Positions 1 through 7,828 of a DNA stretch of 64,000 nucleotides are shown piece by piece (the stretch's first letter is position 1; each line of letters opens with the position of its first letter). A model generated the notes under the pieces. The model worked only from the letters and a program-made list of their open reading frames with translations. It was not told where the DNA came from and searched no databases. Source of the DNA: Nitrospira sp. UBA5698 (GTDB taxonomy: Bacteria > Nitrospirota > Nitrospiria > Nitrospirales > Nitrospiraceae); contig DIHK01000026.1 of NCBI GenBank assembly GCA_002420115.1, positions 1-64,000 of the forward strand, in the 5' to 3' direction. Both the position numbers and the translations under genes were made by a program.

Positions 1-519
1 GGGCTGGGAGGGCTTGCTGCCTGCGGGACCGACGAACTCTGCACCATCCCTGGAATTGGTCCGGCCAAAGCAGCTCAGCTCAAGGCTGCCCTGGCACTGG
101 GGAGACGATCACTCGCTGCGCCACTCTCAACCGGAACGCGTATTTCATCGAGTGCTGATCTCTACAAGCACTTTCACCCGCTCTTGCGTGAGGTGAAGCA
201 CGAACTGTTTAAGGTGGTCCTGCTGGATGCCAAGAATGTCGTCATCAGAGAGGTGACGGTGTCTGAGGGCAGCCTGACGCTCAGCATTGTACATCCGCGT
301 GAGGTCTTTGCCCTGGCCGTCCGTGAATCGGCAGCTGCCGTGATTCTGCTTCATAATCATCCCAGTGGAGATCCCACACCGAGTGGAGAGGATCGGCAGT
401 TGACGAGTCGACTTGTTGAAGCCGGCCGCCTGTTGGGTATTCGTGTGGTAGACCATGTCATCCTCGGCGATGGTCGCTATGTGAGTTTTGCGGACGAGGG
501 GTGGCTGACCGAGCAGTAG
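1..519 (+). CDS. radC: RadC family JAB/MPN-domain protein (5' truncated)
   Basis: The reading frame is open from base 1, so the N-terminus lies outside the window; 172 residues are visible. The first ~40 residues hold a helix-hairpin-helix segment (TIPGIGPAKAAQLKAAL), followed by the MPN/JAMM-type domain with the metal-binding signature HNHPSGDPTPSGED near visible residue 118. This domain order is that of the RadC family. RadC was once linked to DNA repair, but its biochemical role remains unsettled; the JAMM motif predicts a zinc-dependent hydrolase fold. The gene ends 104 bases before the EF-G-like gene on the same strand. Family assignment is firm and function is uncertain. Confidence 0.93.
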   Translation, partial: GLGGLAACGTDELCTIPGIGPAKAAQLKAALALGRRSLAAPLSTGTRISSSADLYKHFHPLLREVKHELFKVVLLDAKNVVIREVTVSEGSLTLSIVHPREVFALAVRESAAAVILLHNHPSGDPTPSGEDRQLTSRLVEAGRLLGIRVVDHVILGDGRYVSFADEGWLTEQ

Positions 520-623
520 GCGATGGCTGACACCATGGGAACTTGCGTCAACCAGAGTACGGTAATAACACAGTGAGGCAAACAATGTCGTAAGTCACTA
601 TCGCTGCACAAGGAGGGCCGAAC

Positions 624-2735
624 ATGGAAACAATCTGTGTAGAGTCCGTCAGGAATGTGGCCATCATATCCAGTGCCGGTGCAGGGAAGACCTCTCTCTG
701 TGAGGCCTTGTTGTACACGGGTGGAGCTCTCCCCGTACTTGGCTCCGTCTCGCAGGGCACGACCGTTTCTGATTTTGAGCCTGAAGCACTCCGTCATCGT
801 ACGTCGACCAGTACCAGCCTGCTCCAGTTTTCTTGGAATCACACACAATTCACCCTTCTCGATACGCCGGGCGCACTCGCGTTACTCGGTGAGTCGATGG
901 TCGCGCTTCGTGCTATCGATGCGGTCGTGCTCGTGATGACCGAACAGATCGGCGTGCGCACCGAACTGGTTCGCCTATGGGCAAGGATCAAAGAGTTGGA
1001 AGTTCCCTGTATGGTGTTTCTGAACGGGCTTGATAAGGGTGGTGTCGCCTATGAGAATGCGCTTGAACAGTGTCGTCAACAACTCAGCTGTCTGCCGATT
1101 CCCATGACGGTGCCGGTCCATTCTGGTGGAACGTTGGATAGTGTGATTGATGTGCGGCTCAAACAGCTTGTGCGATCCGGACCGAGTTCCGTGAAAGCCG
1201 AGTTTCTCCCGATTGCAGCGCATCTGGAGGAGAGTCTGAGCCGAGCACGAACCCAGCTATTGGAGGCCGTGGCAGAGAGTGGAGAGGCACTGCTGGAGAC
1301 CTATCTCGCAGAGGGCGATTTGAGCGAGGACGCTCTGCGTGAAGGCCTGCGTCGGGGGATGGTGACCAGGCAATTGCTTCCCGTCTATGCCGGATCGGCC
1401 ACGCAGAACGTGGGCGTGTGGTCGCTACTTGACGCCATAGTGAGTCTTCTCCCATCACCGGCTGAGCGCGGCGTGGCTCATCCTTGGTACGGTGTCCAGC
1501 CTGAGACACAGGACACGTGCGAGCGAAAGGGGACCGTCGAGGAACCTTTTTCCGCGTATGTCTTTAAGACGATCATTGACCCATTTGTCGGTCGTTTGTC
1601 CTACTGTCGCGTCGTGTCAGGGAGCATCCATGCTGATTCGACGGTGCTCAATGCATCAAAGCACGTACGAGAGAAACTTGGCCATTTCTACCGAGTCTTG
1701 GGGAAGCGGCATGTGGCGGTTGATTCCGCCAAGGCTGGAGACATTGTGGCGATGGCAAAACTCAAAGACACGCACACCGGTGACACGTTGGCCCATGAGG
1801 GGAATCCCATTTGCTATCCGGGACTTGGTCTACCGAAACCAATTCTGTCGTATGCGATCGAAGCCAAGTCGAAGGCGGATATCGACAAGGTCAGTCTCGG
1901 CTTGCACAAACTCATCGAAGAAGACCCGACGCTGGAATTCTCCCGAAACGAGGAGACCAAAGAAATGGTCCTCAGTGGGATGGGGCAATTCCATATCGAT
2001 CTTGCGCTCGAAAAGCTCCACCGAAAGTTTGGAGTTGATGTCATTCTCCATACTCCGAAGATCCCTTATCGAGAAACCATCAAGACACTCGCTCAGGCGC
2101 AGGGGAAGTACAAAAAACAGACGGGTGGGCACGGACAATACGGCGACTGTTGGCTTGAGGTGGGACCGTTACCCCGGGGACAGGGCTTTGCCTTCGAGAA
2201 TCGAGTGGTCGGAGGGGCCATTCCTCGGAATTTTATACCGGCGGTTGAGAAGGGCGTGCATGAAGCGATGCATGAAGGTCCACTGAGCGGCTGTCCGGTG
2301 GTCGATGTCCAGGTTGCTGTATATGATGGGTCCTACCATGTGGTTGATTCTTCAGAGATATCATTCAAGGTCGCAGGTTCGATGGCCTTTAGAAAAGCGA
2401 TGGAGAGCGCTCATCCGGTACTGTTGGAGCCGATCATGACGATCGAGATTGACACACCGACCGAGACGGTTGGGGCCGTGATGGGAGATTTGAATGCCCG
2501 TCGAGGACGCATCCTCTCCGTGAATGCTCAGGATCATGTGGAGCAGATTACGGCGTTGGTGCCGCTGGCGGAATTACTTCGGTACGCCACTGCGTTGCAT
2601 GCCATGACTGCCGGTCGAGGAAGTTATGCCATGGAGTTTGCGCAGTACGACGAAGTACCACGAGATCTCGTGGGAAAGATTCTGGAGAAGCGGAAAGCTG
2701 AAGGACAGGCTGTTGTGTCACATGCAGCACACTAG
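624..2735 (+). CDS. Elongation factor G-like GTPase (EF-G-2/FusA2 type)
   Basis: 703 residues, the full length of EF-G. The start is supported by an AGGAGG ribosome site a few bases upstream. A P-loop (AGAGKTS, around residues 18-24) and the G3 motif DTPG (80-83) are present. The G4 motif reads NGLD (134-137) instead of NKxD, and no RGITI-like switch I motif is visible. Domains II to V follow, including the domain IV segment GGHGQYGD and the C-terminal EF-G fold. It is a translational-GTPase paralogue rather than the housekeeping FusA, which normally sits with ribosomal protein genes. Known EF-G-2 relatives bind ribosomes and hydrolyse GTP, but the biological role is unclear. GTP binding may be altered by the degenerate G4 motif. 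Confidence 0.9.
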   Translation: METICVESVRNVAIISSAGAGKTSLCEALLYTGGALPVLGSVSQGTTVSDFEPEALRHRTSTSTSLLQFSWNHTQFTLLDTPGALALLGESMVALRAIDAVVLVMTEQIGVRTELVRLWARIKELEVPCMVFLNGLDKGGVAYENALEQCRQQLSCLPIPMTVPVHSGGTLDSVIDVRLKQLVRSGPSSVKAEFLPIAAHLEESLSRARTQLLEAVAESGEALLETYLAEGDLSEDALREGLRRGMVTRQLLPVYAGSATQNVGVWSLLDAIVSLLPSPAERGVAHPWYGVQPETQDTCERKGTVEEPFSAYVFKTIIDPFVGRLSYCRVVSGSIHADSTVLNASKHVREKLGHFYRVLGKRHVAVDSAKAGDIVAMAKLKDTHTGDTLAHEGNPICYPGLGLPKPILSYAIEAKSKADIDKVSLGLHKLIEEDPTLEFSRNEETKEMVLSGMGQFHIDLALEKLHRKFGVDVILHTPKIPYRETIKTLAQAQGKYKKQTGGHGQYGDCWLEVGPLPRGQGFAFENRVVGGAIPRNFIPAVEKGVHEAMHEGPLSGCPVVDVQVAVYDGSYHVVDSSEISFKVAGSMAFRKAMESAHPVLLEPIMTIEIDTPTETVGAVMGDLNARRGRILSVNAQDHVEQITALVPLAELLRYATALHAMTAGRGSYAMEFAQYDEVPRDLVGKILEKRKAEGQAVVSHAAH

Positions 2736-2750
2736 CCCGCGTTCGTAATG

Positions 2751-2844
2751 GGTGAACTGTGAAGCGTCTCGACCAAGGGTTTACGTTTCATCTTTCAGGT
2801 TTGAGGTTGTGGTCTCTGCACAACGTGAAACGTTGAACGTGAAG
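2751..2844 (-). repeat. Dispersed intergenic repeat, copy A
   Basis: Read on the minus strand, this ~94-base stretch aligns almost end to end with the plus strand at 12451-12540. Shared blocks include TTCACGTTCAACGTTTCAC, then TTGTGC, GAGACC, AACCTCAAAC, GATGAAACGT versus CATGAAACGT, and GCGCTTCAC versus ACGCTTCAC. Both halves carry GTTTCACGTT-like words in opposite orientation, so a transcript could fold into an imperfect hairpin. It lies between the convergent EF-G-like and HtrA genes. Confidence 0.75.
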
Positions 2845-2921
2845 CCCAAAACTCATGATTGAAGGAACATATGACGATTCGTGGAGTAGGTTGTCCGGGA
2901 AGGCTGTCTGAACAAAGCGGA

Positions 2922-4316
2922 CTAGTCTGAGGTTTTCAAGACGACATAGAATGCGCGTGTTTCACGGAGTACACGGAGCAAGATCGTGTCGCCACGTCGT
3001 GATCGGGAAACGGCTGCACTATAGTCGGCGAGCGTAGGGGTTTCCATACGGTTGACTTCTTTGATCAAGTCACCCTCGCGCAGTCCTTCCGCGTGAGCCA
3101 AGCTGTTTGACTCGACTCGCACAATCATGACGCCTTTCGTTTCTCGAAGCTTGAATTTTTCGGCAAGGCTTGGTGTTAACTCCTGAACCTCCACTCCAAG
3201 TTTTACTTCGGCTCGCACGTGAGGAGCCGTGGGTACGGCTGCCGCATCGCGGCGTTCCGTGAGGAGAATGGTGAGCGTCACGTGTTTGAGATCTCGGATC
3301 ACATCAATCTTGGCCTGCGCTCCAGGAGTCAGTGTTCCGATCAGTCGAGAAAGCTTGTTCGGTGAGTCAACGATCGCGCCATCGATCCGGACGATGACAT
3401 CACCCGGTCGTATTCCGGCCACGGCGGCAGGATCATTCTCAAACACTTCGTTGACCAAGACCCCTTCACCATCGGAGACGCCGAATTTCTTGGCGAGCTC
3501 GGTCGTCAGAGGTTGAATGCCGACCCCAAGCCATCCGCGAATGACTTTTCCTTTGGCCAGCAGTTGTTCAATGACGTGTTTGGCCATGTTCGAGGGAATG
3601 GCAAACCCGATGCCTTGAGCAAAATTGATGATCGCCGTATTGATTCCAATCACTTCACCTCGAAGGTTGAACAACGGTCCACCTGAGTTTCCAGGATTGA
3701 TCGACGCATCGGTCTGAATAAAGTTTTCGTACCGGGAGAGATTCATGTTTTCACGACCGATGCCGCTGACGACGCCGAGGGTCACCGTACGGTCCAAGCC
3801 AAAGGGGTTTCCGACAGCCAGGACCCATTGGCCCACTTTGACCATGGAAGAGTCACCGAAATGCGCGCTAGGAAGTGGTCGATCGGCTGTTACTTTGAGC
3901 AGTGCCAAATCCGTATCCGGGTCCTTCCCGATCACTTGAGCAATGAGCTTGGTCTTATCTGAGAAACGAACTTCAATCTCCGTGGCATCGCCGATGACGT
4001 GATTGTTGGTCACGATGTGTCCGTCACGATCCACGATGAGGCCTGAACCGGAGCCCGATGTATTCGGCGTCCGGTCTCCGGAGGTGTCGCGCAGCCTTCC
4101 TGCCGTGGTGATGGGGAAGAGGTTTACGACGGATGGCTTGGTCTGTTCAGCGAGTTCAGTAATGACGGTTTGAATTTCTTCGAGCACCCGAAGGCCCGGC
4201 GAGTCGGCGGAGACGGCTTCGACCGTCGGCACGAAGGAGGTTGATACCAGGAGGACGAGGAGGAACAGGGGGGCACCAGATAGAAGACGCGCTGTACGGA
4301 ACGGCAGCAATCTCAT
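2922..4316 (-). CDS. Periplasmic HtrA/DegP-type serine protease with two PDZ domains
   Basis: 464 residues. The N-terminus has basic residues, a hydrophobic core and an A-x-A-like end around residue 34, a Sec signal peptide. The trypsin-like domain shows His106 (TNNHVIGD), Asp136 (DPDTDLALL) and Ser211 (NPGNSGGPL), the full catalytic triad. Two PDZ domains follow at roughly 255-355 and 370-460. This is the DegP/DegQ/MucD architecture: a periplasmic quality-control protease and chaperone. It starts 21 bases after the stop of the upstream coiled-coil gene, so the two are probably cotranscribed. No ribosome site is obvious. Confidence 0.95.
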   Translation of the reverse strand: MRLLPFRTARLLSGAPLFLLVLLVSTSFVPTVEAVSADSPGLRVLEEIQTVITELAEQTKPSVVNLFPITTAGRLRDTSGDRTPNTSGSGSGLIVDRDGHIVTNNHVIGDATEIEVRFSDKTKLIAQVIGKDPDTDLALLKVTADRPLPSAHFGDSSMVKVGQWVLAVGNPFGLDRTVTLGVVSGIGRENMNLSRYENFIQTDASINPGNSGGPLFNLRGEVIGINTAIINFAQGIGFAIPSNMAKHVIEQLLAKGKVIRGWLGVGIQPLTTELAKKFGVSDGEGVLVNEVFENDPAAVAGIRPGDVIVRIDGAIVDSPNKLSRLIGTLTPGAQAKIDVIRDLKHVTLTILLTERRDAAAVPTAPHVRAEVKLGVEVQELTPSLAEKFKLRETKGVMIVRVESNSLAHAEGLREGDLIKEVNRMETPTLADYSAAVSRSRRGDTILLRVLRETRAFYVVLKTSD

Positions 4317-4337
4317 GTCCGAAGATTGTAACTGATC

Positions 4338-5006
4338 TTAGGTCGGTGTGCCTACTACCTGCGGCGAACGTGTCAGCGCGGGGGTGAGGGGGCGCTGACC
4401 GGTCAACCAGTGCGTGAGTTGATCGAGTTCACCTTGAGGACCGATTGCGATCACGATATCACCCGGGCGGAGGACGAGGTCACTCGTTGGCGCCAAGAGG
4501 AAGGGACCTCGCAGAACGGTCGCCACATAACGTACGAGTGGTTGAGGAATGGCACTCATGGGTTGTCCGGCTGCCTCGGCTTCACGCATGACGGTGAGCC
4601 GCTCAATCCCGGCCGATCGGACGGTCAAGTCGTGGTGCAGCAAGAGCAAATCTTGATGAATCGCTTCAAGTTTGAGTTCGCGGATTTGTGCGTCGACTTG
4701 CAGGAGGGAGCGCTTGAGTTCATGCACGCGGGCTCTGGCATCAGTCAAGGCCTCATCAACCGCGTACACAATTGAATCCGACTGAAGTCTGGAGTGGACT
4801 CGATCGGATACCTGCACGGCAATGAGTCGTCCAACTCGAGCGGTCACATCGTCGATCCGCTGGAGCAAGGAGGACGCTTGCCAATGCAGTCGGATAATCT
4901 CAACCTTGCGGTTGACGACTTCAGAAATCGACAAGATGCCTTCATAAAAGGCATGTCCGGTAATAGAAAGTTCTTTGTGGACCCGGTCTAGCAGCTCAAA
5001 TGCCAT
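4338..5006 (-). CDS. Coiled-coil protein with a C-terminal RCK_C (TrkA-C)-like domain
   Basis: 222 residues with no signal peptide or clear membrane segment. Residues 1-150 are helix-rich and charged, with likely coiled coils (for example the stretch around RVHELKRSLLQVDAQIRELK). The C-terminal ~70 residues contain GPFLLAPTSDLVLRPGDIVI, which resembles the RCK_C/TrkA-C ligand-binding fold found in potassium channel and transporter regulators. No transporter domain is attached and none lies next door. It heads a likely two-gene operon with the HtrA protease. A role in sensing a small ligand is only an inference. The upstream region is AT-rich with possible promoter elements but no clear ribosome site. 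Confidence 0.75.
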   Translation of the reverse strand: MAFELLDRVHKELSITGHAFYEGILSISEVVNRKVEIIRLHWQASSLLQRIDDVTARVGRLIAVQVSDRVHSRLQSDSIVYAVDEALTDARARVHELKRSLLQVDAQIRELKLEAIHQDLLLLHHDLTVRSAGIERLTVMREAEAAGQPMSAIPQPLVRYVATVLRGPFLLAPTSDLVLRPGDIVIAIGPQGELDQLTHWLTGQRPLTPALTRSPQVVGTPT

Positions 5007-5464
5007 ATTCTGATAACGTATATTATGTAAACTTATAGATTATTGCACCAACCTGCCGCGCCTCTCGACTTCCTAGCTCCACTAAAAGGACTCCCGATTA
5101 CTTAGCCGTTAATCGGACTATAGCATAATAATTTATCAGGAACAGCGTGTCCTCTGATTGCCGGATTCATGTGTGGCCACGCGGTTCGCTGCTGTTTCGT
5201 ACCTAGCCATCAAATTGAAAGGTTCATAATGCAGCATGCACACCATGCACCTCACCCACTTGGTGGCCACCGAACAGTAAAGTTTGTGTATTAGTTGAAG
5301 TTTTCGAGCATGATCGAGCAACTCCAAACAGAAGAACCTTATATGGCACCTATAAGGGAAGCCTGCCTCAGAAGACTGGTGGATGCTTGAAGAGATCGAG
5401 AGGGTCTCGTCTGTGTCTCGATGACCTGTGGTAGATAGAATAATGATCGAGCGACACGCGACCG
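5007..5464. other. AT-rich intergenic region with two small inverted repeats
   Basis: About 460 bases without a convincing gene. Two perfect 7-base inverted repeats are visible: CCGATTA/TAATCGG at 5093-5115 (9-base loop) and CCTTATA/TATAAGG at 5337-5357 (7-base loop). The left part should hold the promoter of the leftward gene starting at 5006. A 63-codon frame at 5136-5327 has no ribosome site or recognisable features and was not called. Confidence 0.5.
5337..5357. repeat. Perfect 7-base inverted repeat
   Basis: CCTTATA and TATAAGG flank a 7-base loop (TGGCACC). It lies ~110 bases downstream of the GNAT toxin stop codon. It has no following T-run on either strand, so a terminator role is unproven; a protein-binding site is equally possible. 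Confidence 0.35.
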
Positions 5465-5965
5465 TTACATCTCTTCTAAGAGCTGTTGTGCTTCCGCGAC
5501 CGTGATCATCACAGTGAGGGGATCCACCGGCGAGGAGACAAAGCCATACCGTTCATAGAAGCGTTTGGCAGTTTCTGAAAGGGCATGAACCAGGATGGCC
5601 CGGATCCCAGCAATGTCGGCCGCCAGTATCGTACGCAGCACCGCATCACGCAGGAGAGCCGTGCCGAGGCCTCGTTGGTGGAAATTGTGATCGACGGCGA
5701 GACGACCAAGAACCATCACCGGAATCGGATCAGGCATGTTCCGTTTCACCTTGCCGGCAACCTGCGCGTGTGTGATGGCTCCGGTGGCCAGTGTATAATA
5801 TCCGACAACTTTTTTACGAGAACACACGACATGCGTGCGTGAAGCCCCGTTCGCCTCGTTGTGCAGCGCACGGCGACGGAGCCACTCATCGAGGATTGCC
5901 TCGCCGGAATGGAAGGTGGACAGATCATGTTCCGCGGTGAGCTTTTCGGGTGGGGTGACTTTCAC
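5465..5965 (-). CDS. GNAT acetyltransferase toxin of a TacT/AtaT-type TA pair
   Basis: 166 residues starting at a GTG codon 12 bases after the antitoxin stop. It has the GNAT fold: the beta-strand and acetyl-CoA pyrophosphate loop are in VMVLGRLAVDHNFHQRGLGT, and the C-terminal RFYERYGF carries the tyrosine usual in this fold. Length, the N-terminal LTAEHDLSTFHSGEAILDEWL segment and the preceding DUF1778 gene all match the TacT/AtaT/ItaT toxins. Known members acetylate the amino group of charged tRNAs and block translation. The exact tRNA target cannot be read from sequence. Confidence 0.9.
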   Translation of the reverse strand: MKVTPPEKLTAEHDLSTFHSGEAILDEWLRRRALHNEANGASRTHVVCSRKKVVGYYTLATGAITHAQVAGKVKRNMPDPIPVMVLGRLAVDHNFHQRGLGTALLRDAVLRTILAADIAGIRAILVHALSETAKRFYERYGFVSSPVDPLTVMITVAEAQQLLEEM

Positions 5966-5977
5966 AGAACAGCTTGC

Positions 5978-6268
5978 TCATTCATCCCATGGAGCTCGTG
6001 TCCGCAGGAGCCGCCTGAGTTTCCCATTGCTCGTGGGCGGTGTGTCGAGCATCGCCGTAAAGCGCTTTAATGCGTCTGCTGAGAGGTCAAAATAGCGCCG
6101 ATCGAGAAGCACCGCTTCCGCTTCTCGACAAGCCGATTCCAGCATGAATTCCGATCGGCTCCGCCCGAGCGCGTCCGCAGCCCGGTCAATCAATAGTTTC
6201 TGCTTGTGGCTGGCGCGTAGGTTAATCGTTGTTCCCCGCCCAGCCTCTTTGGTTGCCGTACTGGCCAT
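5978..6268 (-). CDS. DUF1778 ribbon-helix-helix antitoxin
   Basis: 96 residues. The N-terminal half (TTINLRASHKQKLLIDRAAD, then ALGRSRSEFMLESAC) is a ribbon-helix-helix DNA-binding domain of the DUF1778/TacA type. The C-terminal tail, including YFDLSADALKRFTAMLD, is the segment that in homologues wraps the GNAT toxin and neutralises it. An AGGGAGGG ribosome site precedes the ATG. The gene is first in a two-gene operon with the toxin, the usual order, and such antitoxins repress their own promoter. Confidence 0.92.
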   Translation of the reverse strand: MASTATKEAGRGTTINLRASHKQKLLIDRAADALGRSRSEFMLESACREAEAVLLDRRYFDLSADALKRFTAMLDTPPTSNGKLRRLLRTRAPWDE

Positions 6269-6292
6269 CCTGCCCTCCCTGTATAGACAGTC

Positions 6293-6321
6293 AATCTACA
6301 ATAGTGTGTGCACAATGTAAA
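6293..6321 (-). promoter_or_regulatory. Predicted promoter of the toxin-antitoxin operon
   Basis: On the minus strand, TTTACA (6316-6321) and TAGATT (6293-6298) are separated by exactly 17 bases, a reasonable sigma-70 match (5/6 and 4/6). The start codon at 6268 lies ~25 bases beyond the -10 element, leaving room for the ribosome site. Confidence 0.5.
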
Positions 6322-6326
6322 TACAT
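6307..6326. promoter_or_regulatory. Palindromic candidate operator for the antitoxin
   Basis: Two abutting symmetric elements overlap the predicted promoter: TGTGCACA at 6307-6314 (perfect palindrome in the spacer) and ATGTA-AA-TACAT at 6315-6326 (inverted repeat over the -35 box). Ribbon-helix-helix antitoxins bind such short palindromes as dimers, so this is a plausible autoregulatory site. It is inferred from position and symmetry. Confidence 0.45.
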
Positions 6327-6495
6327 TTTATAAGGTAGCCTCTGTACCTCCCGATGACAGGCTTTAACTTGACTGAGCGGATGTTCAGTCAATATGGTTG
6401 AGAGGCGGAATATCAGGAGCTCTCGAGTGACATGGTGATAATAGTGTAAAAAGATTCCCGACCCCTTTATATCCTCCGATAAGGAGGGTGCCGGC

Positions 6496-6735
6496 ATGAA
6501 CGCGCAGCTCATGAACGTAGTGATGTGGTGTCTGCGCCTCCTCCGATGGCTCATTCGACACCTCGGTCGCTCTGCCCACCGGTCGAGAGCTCGGAAGGCT
6601 ACGTCCACCCCGCCCTCCGGTAGACGAAAACGTCAGCCGGACAGGACAGTGTGCCAGTATTGTCGCTCAGGGCCACGGTGGAGCCAAGCGCATCCGGCAG
6701 GAGGGATCGGACTCCCGCGCCATCGGTTCTGGTGA
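6496..6735 (+). CDS. Possible small basic protein, probably a broken fragment
   Basis: A 79-codon frame preceded at an 8-base spacing by a strong AAGGAGG site (6481-6487). The first ~25 residues are hydrophobic (MNVVMWCLRLLRWLIRHLG) and the next ~25 are rich in Arg and Ser. From about 6600 it runs antisense into the truncated RHS copy, so the 3' part is probably not its own sequence. It could be the surviving 5' end of a gene cut by the RHS insertion, or chance. No family was recognised. Confidence 0.25.
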   Translation: MNAQLMNVVMWCLRLLRWLIRHLGRSAHRSRARKATSTPPSGRRKRQPDRTVCQYCRSGPRWSQAHPAGGIGLPRHRFW

Positions 6736-7351
6736 AAAACTCATCGATACCCAATCCGGTCAGCAGATTCGCCGTGACCGTCGCGCCGTTCTTCTCCTGC
6801 ACGGGATTGAGGCCGTCATAGACAAAGTTCGTTGTGGTGCCTTGAATGGTTTTCCCGGTTCTGCGGCCAAAGGCGTCATACGTGAACGAGGCAGCGAAAC
6901 CAGGGGAGGCGATACCGGTCAATTGATTGCGCACGTTCCAGGTGTAGGTCGAGGTGCCACCTGGATCTGTCACGGTGTTCAGATTCCCGTGGAGATCATA
7001 GTTCAGCGTATTCGTCCCAAAGACCTTCTGTTGGTTATTGGCATTGTAGGTCGTCGTGGTGAGCACGGGAGGCAGATTACTGCGGGCAAACGTCCCGCCG
7101 ATGGTCGTGCGGCGGCCTGCAAGATCATAGCTGTACGTCAGATCCCCCAGGACCGTCGCCCCCTGCTTGTACGTGAGGCTTGTCAGATCATTCGCATCGT
7201 TATAGCCATACACCAAGCTATTCCCATTCGGATAGGTCACGCTCGTGCGACGGCTGGCAGTGTCATAGCCGACCGTCACTTGATTGGTGCCTTGCGTGAT
7301 CGTGAGCAAGCGATCGGCATTGTCGAATCCATAGACGACCTGCGTCTGCCC
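6599..7351 (-). pseudogene. Truncated RHS-repeat copy (orphan core fragment)
   Basis: The frame encodes ~250 residues of YD/RHS repeats (for example YGYNDANDLTSLTYKQGA) nearly identical to residues ~315-550 of the downstream-transcribed RHS protein at 7829-10069. An in-frame TAA at 7361-7363 closes it upstream and no proper start or ribosome site exists. At its 3' end the homology stops after DNTGT (about 6653) and the frame finishes with an unrelated 16-residue tail at 6599. It lacks the RHS core end (GRF..DPxG) and any tip. It is a dead fragment produced by duplication of the RHS 3' half. Confidence 0.8.
6653..7351 (-). repeat. ~700-base RHS duplication, copy 1
   Basis: Matches 8428-9126 in the same orientation at an offset of about 1,775 bases, with only scattered substitutions. 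The match ends sharply at both sides: after GTCTGCCC near 7351 and near CAGTATTGTC at 6653. Confidence 0.8.
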
Positions 7352-7380
7352 ACAATCTGTTTACTGTCCTTTCTCAGATG

Positions 7381-7782
7381 TTATTTCTCCGTTTGGGTTT
7401 TTGAGTGATCGATCTTTTTAATAACGGTGCCGCTCGCGTCGTACCAGAGCCACTCGCCTACTTTCTTTCCACTCTCGTACTGACCTCGAACTTGAACGTT
7501 CCCTTTTGCATCGTACCAAAGCCACTCACCCACTTCTTTTCCATTCTCGTACTGACCTCGGATGTTAACGTAACCATTTTCCCACGCAATAAATGGGCCG
7601 TGTTTGATTTTACAAATATGTTGTGTGCCCGATTCTCCCCAGCCTTCAAATTCACCCAAGGCAGGACTCGGACATGACAACGTCTCGTTAAAAAACTTGT
7701 CGCGTGCGCTCTGATCATTCGAACACCCAAACAACAGTAGGCACATCGTCAACAAATGTACTTTTCGTATGTTCACTCTCAC
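7381..7782 (-). CDS. MORN_2/YwqK-like lipoprotein, candidate immunity protein
   Basis: About 133 residues from a GTG at 7782 preceded by GGAGG; a GTG at 7776 is an alternative. The N-terminus is a lipoprotein signal with lipobox LLLFGC. The C-terminal half carries MORN-variant repeats of ~22 residues (RGQYENGKEVGEWLWYDAKG, then a near copy RGQYESGKKVGEWLWYDASG, and a weaker first unit). This repeat type defines the YwqK family, which is annotated as antitoxin or immunity to polymorphic toxins. It starts 46 bases after the RHS gene stop on the same strand, the position expected for a cognate immunity gene. Lipidation would place it in the periplasm, at the membrane. The immunity role is inferred. 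Confidence 0.75.
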   Translation of the reverse strand: MRVNIRKVHLLTMCLLLFGCSNDQSARDKFFNETLSCPSPALGEFEGWGESGTQHICKIKHGPFIAWENGYVNIRGQYENGKEVGEWLWYDAKGNVQVRGQYESGKKVGEWLWYDASGTVIKKIDHSKTQTEK

Positions 7783-7828
7783 ATGTCCTCCATGGGCCAA
7801 CGGATTACCGGTTGCTTGTGGACCCACC

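Noticed and set aside
1492..2286. A 264-codon plus-strand frame inside the EF-G-like gene
   Set aside because: Arg/Ser-rich shadow of the true frame with no domain or ribosome site.
5136..5327. A 63-codon minus-strand frame in the 5.0-5.4 kb gap
   Set aside because: No ribosome site, Cys/His-scattered composition and no similarity recognised.
6842..7408. A 188-codon plus-strand frame opposite the truncated RHS copy
   Set aside because: Same mirror effect; it matches the shadow frame opposite the second RHS copy at about 8939.
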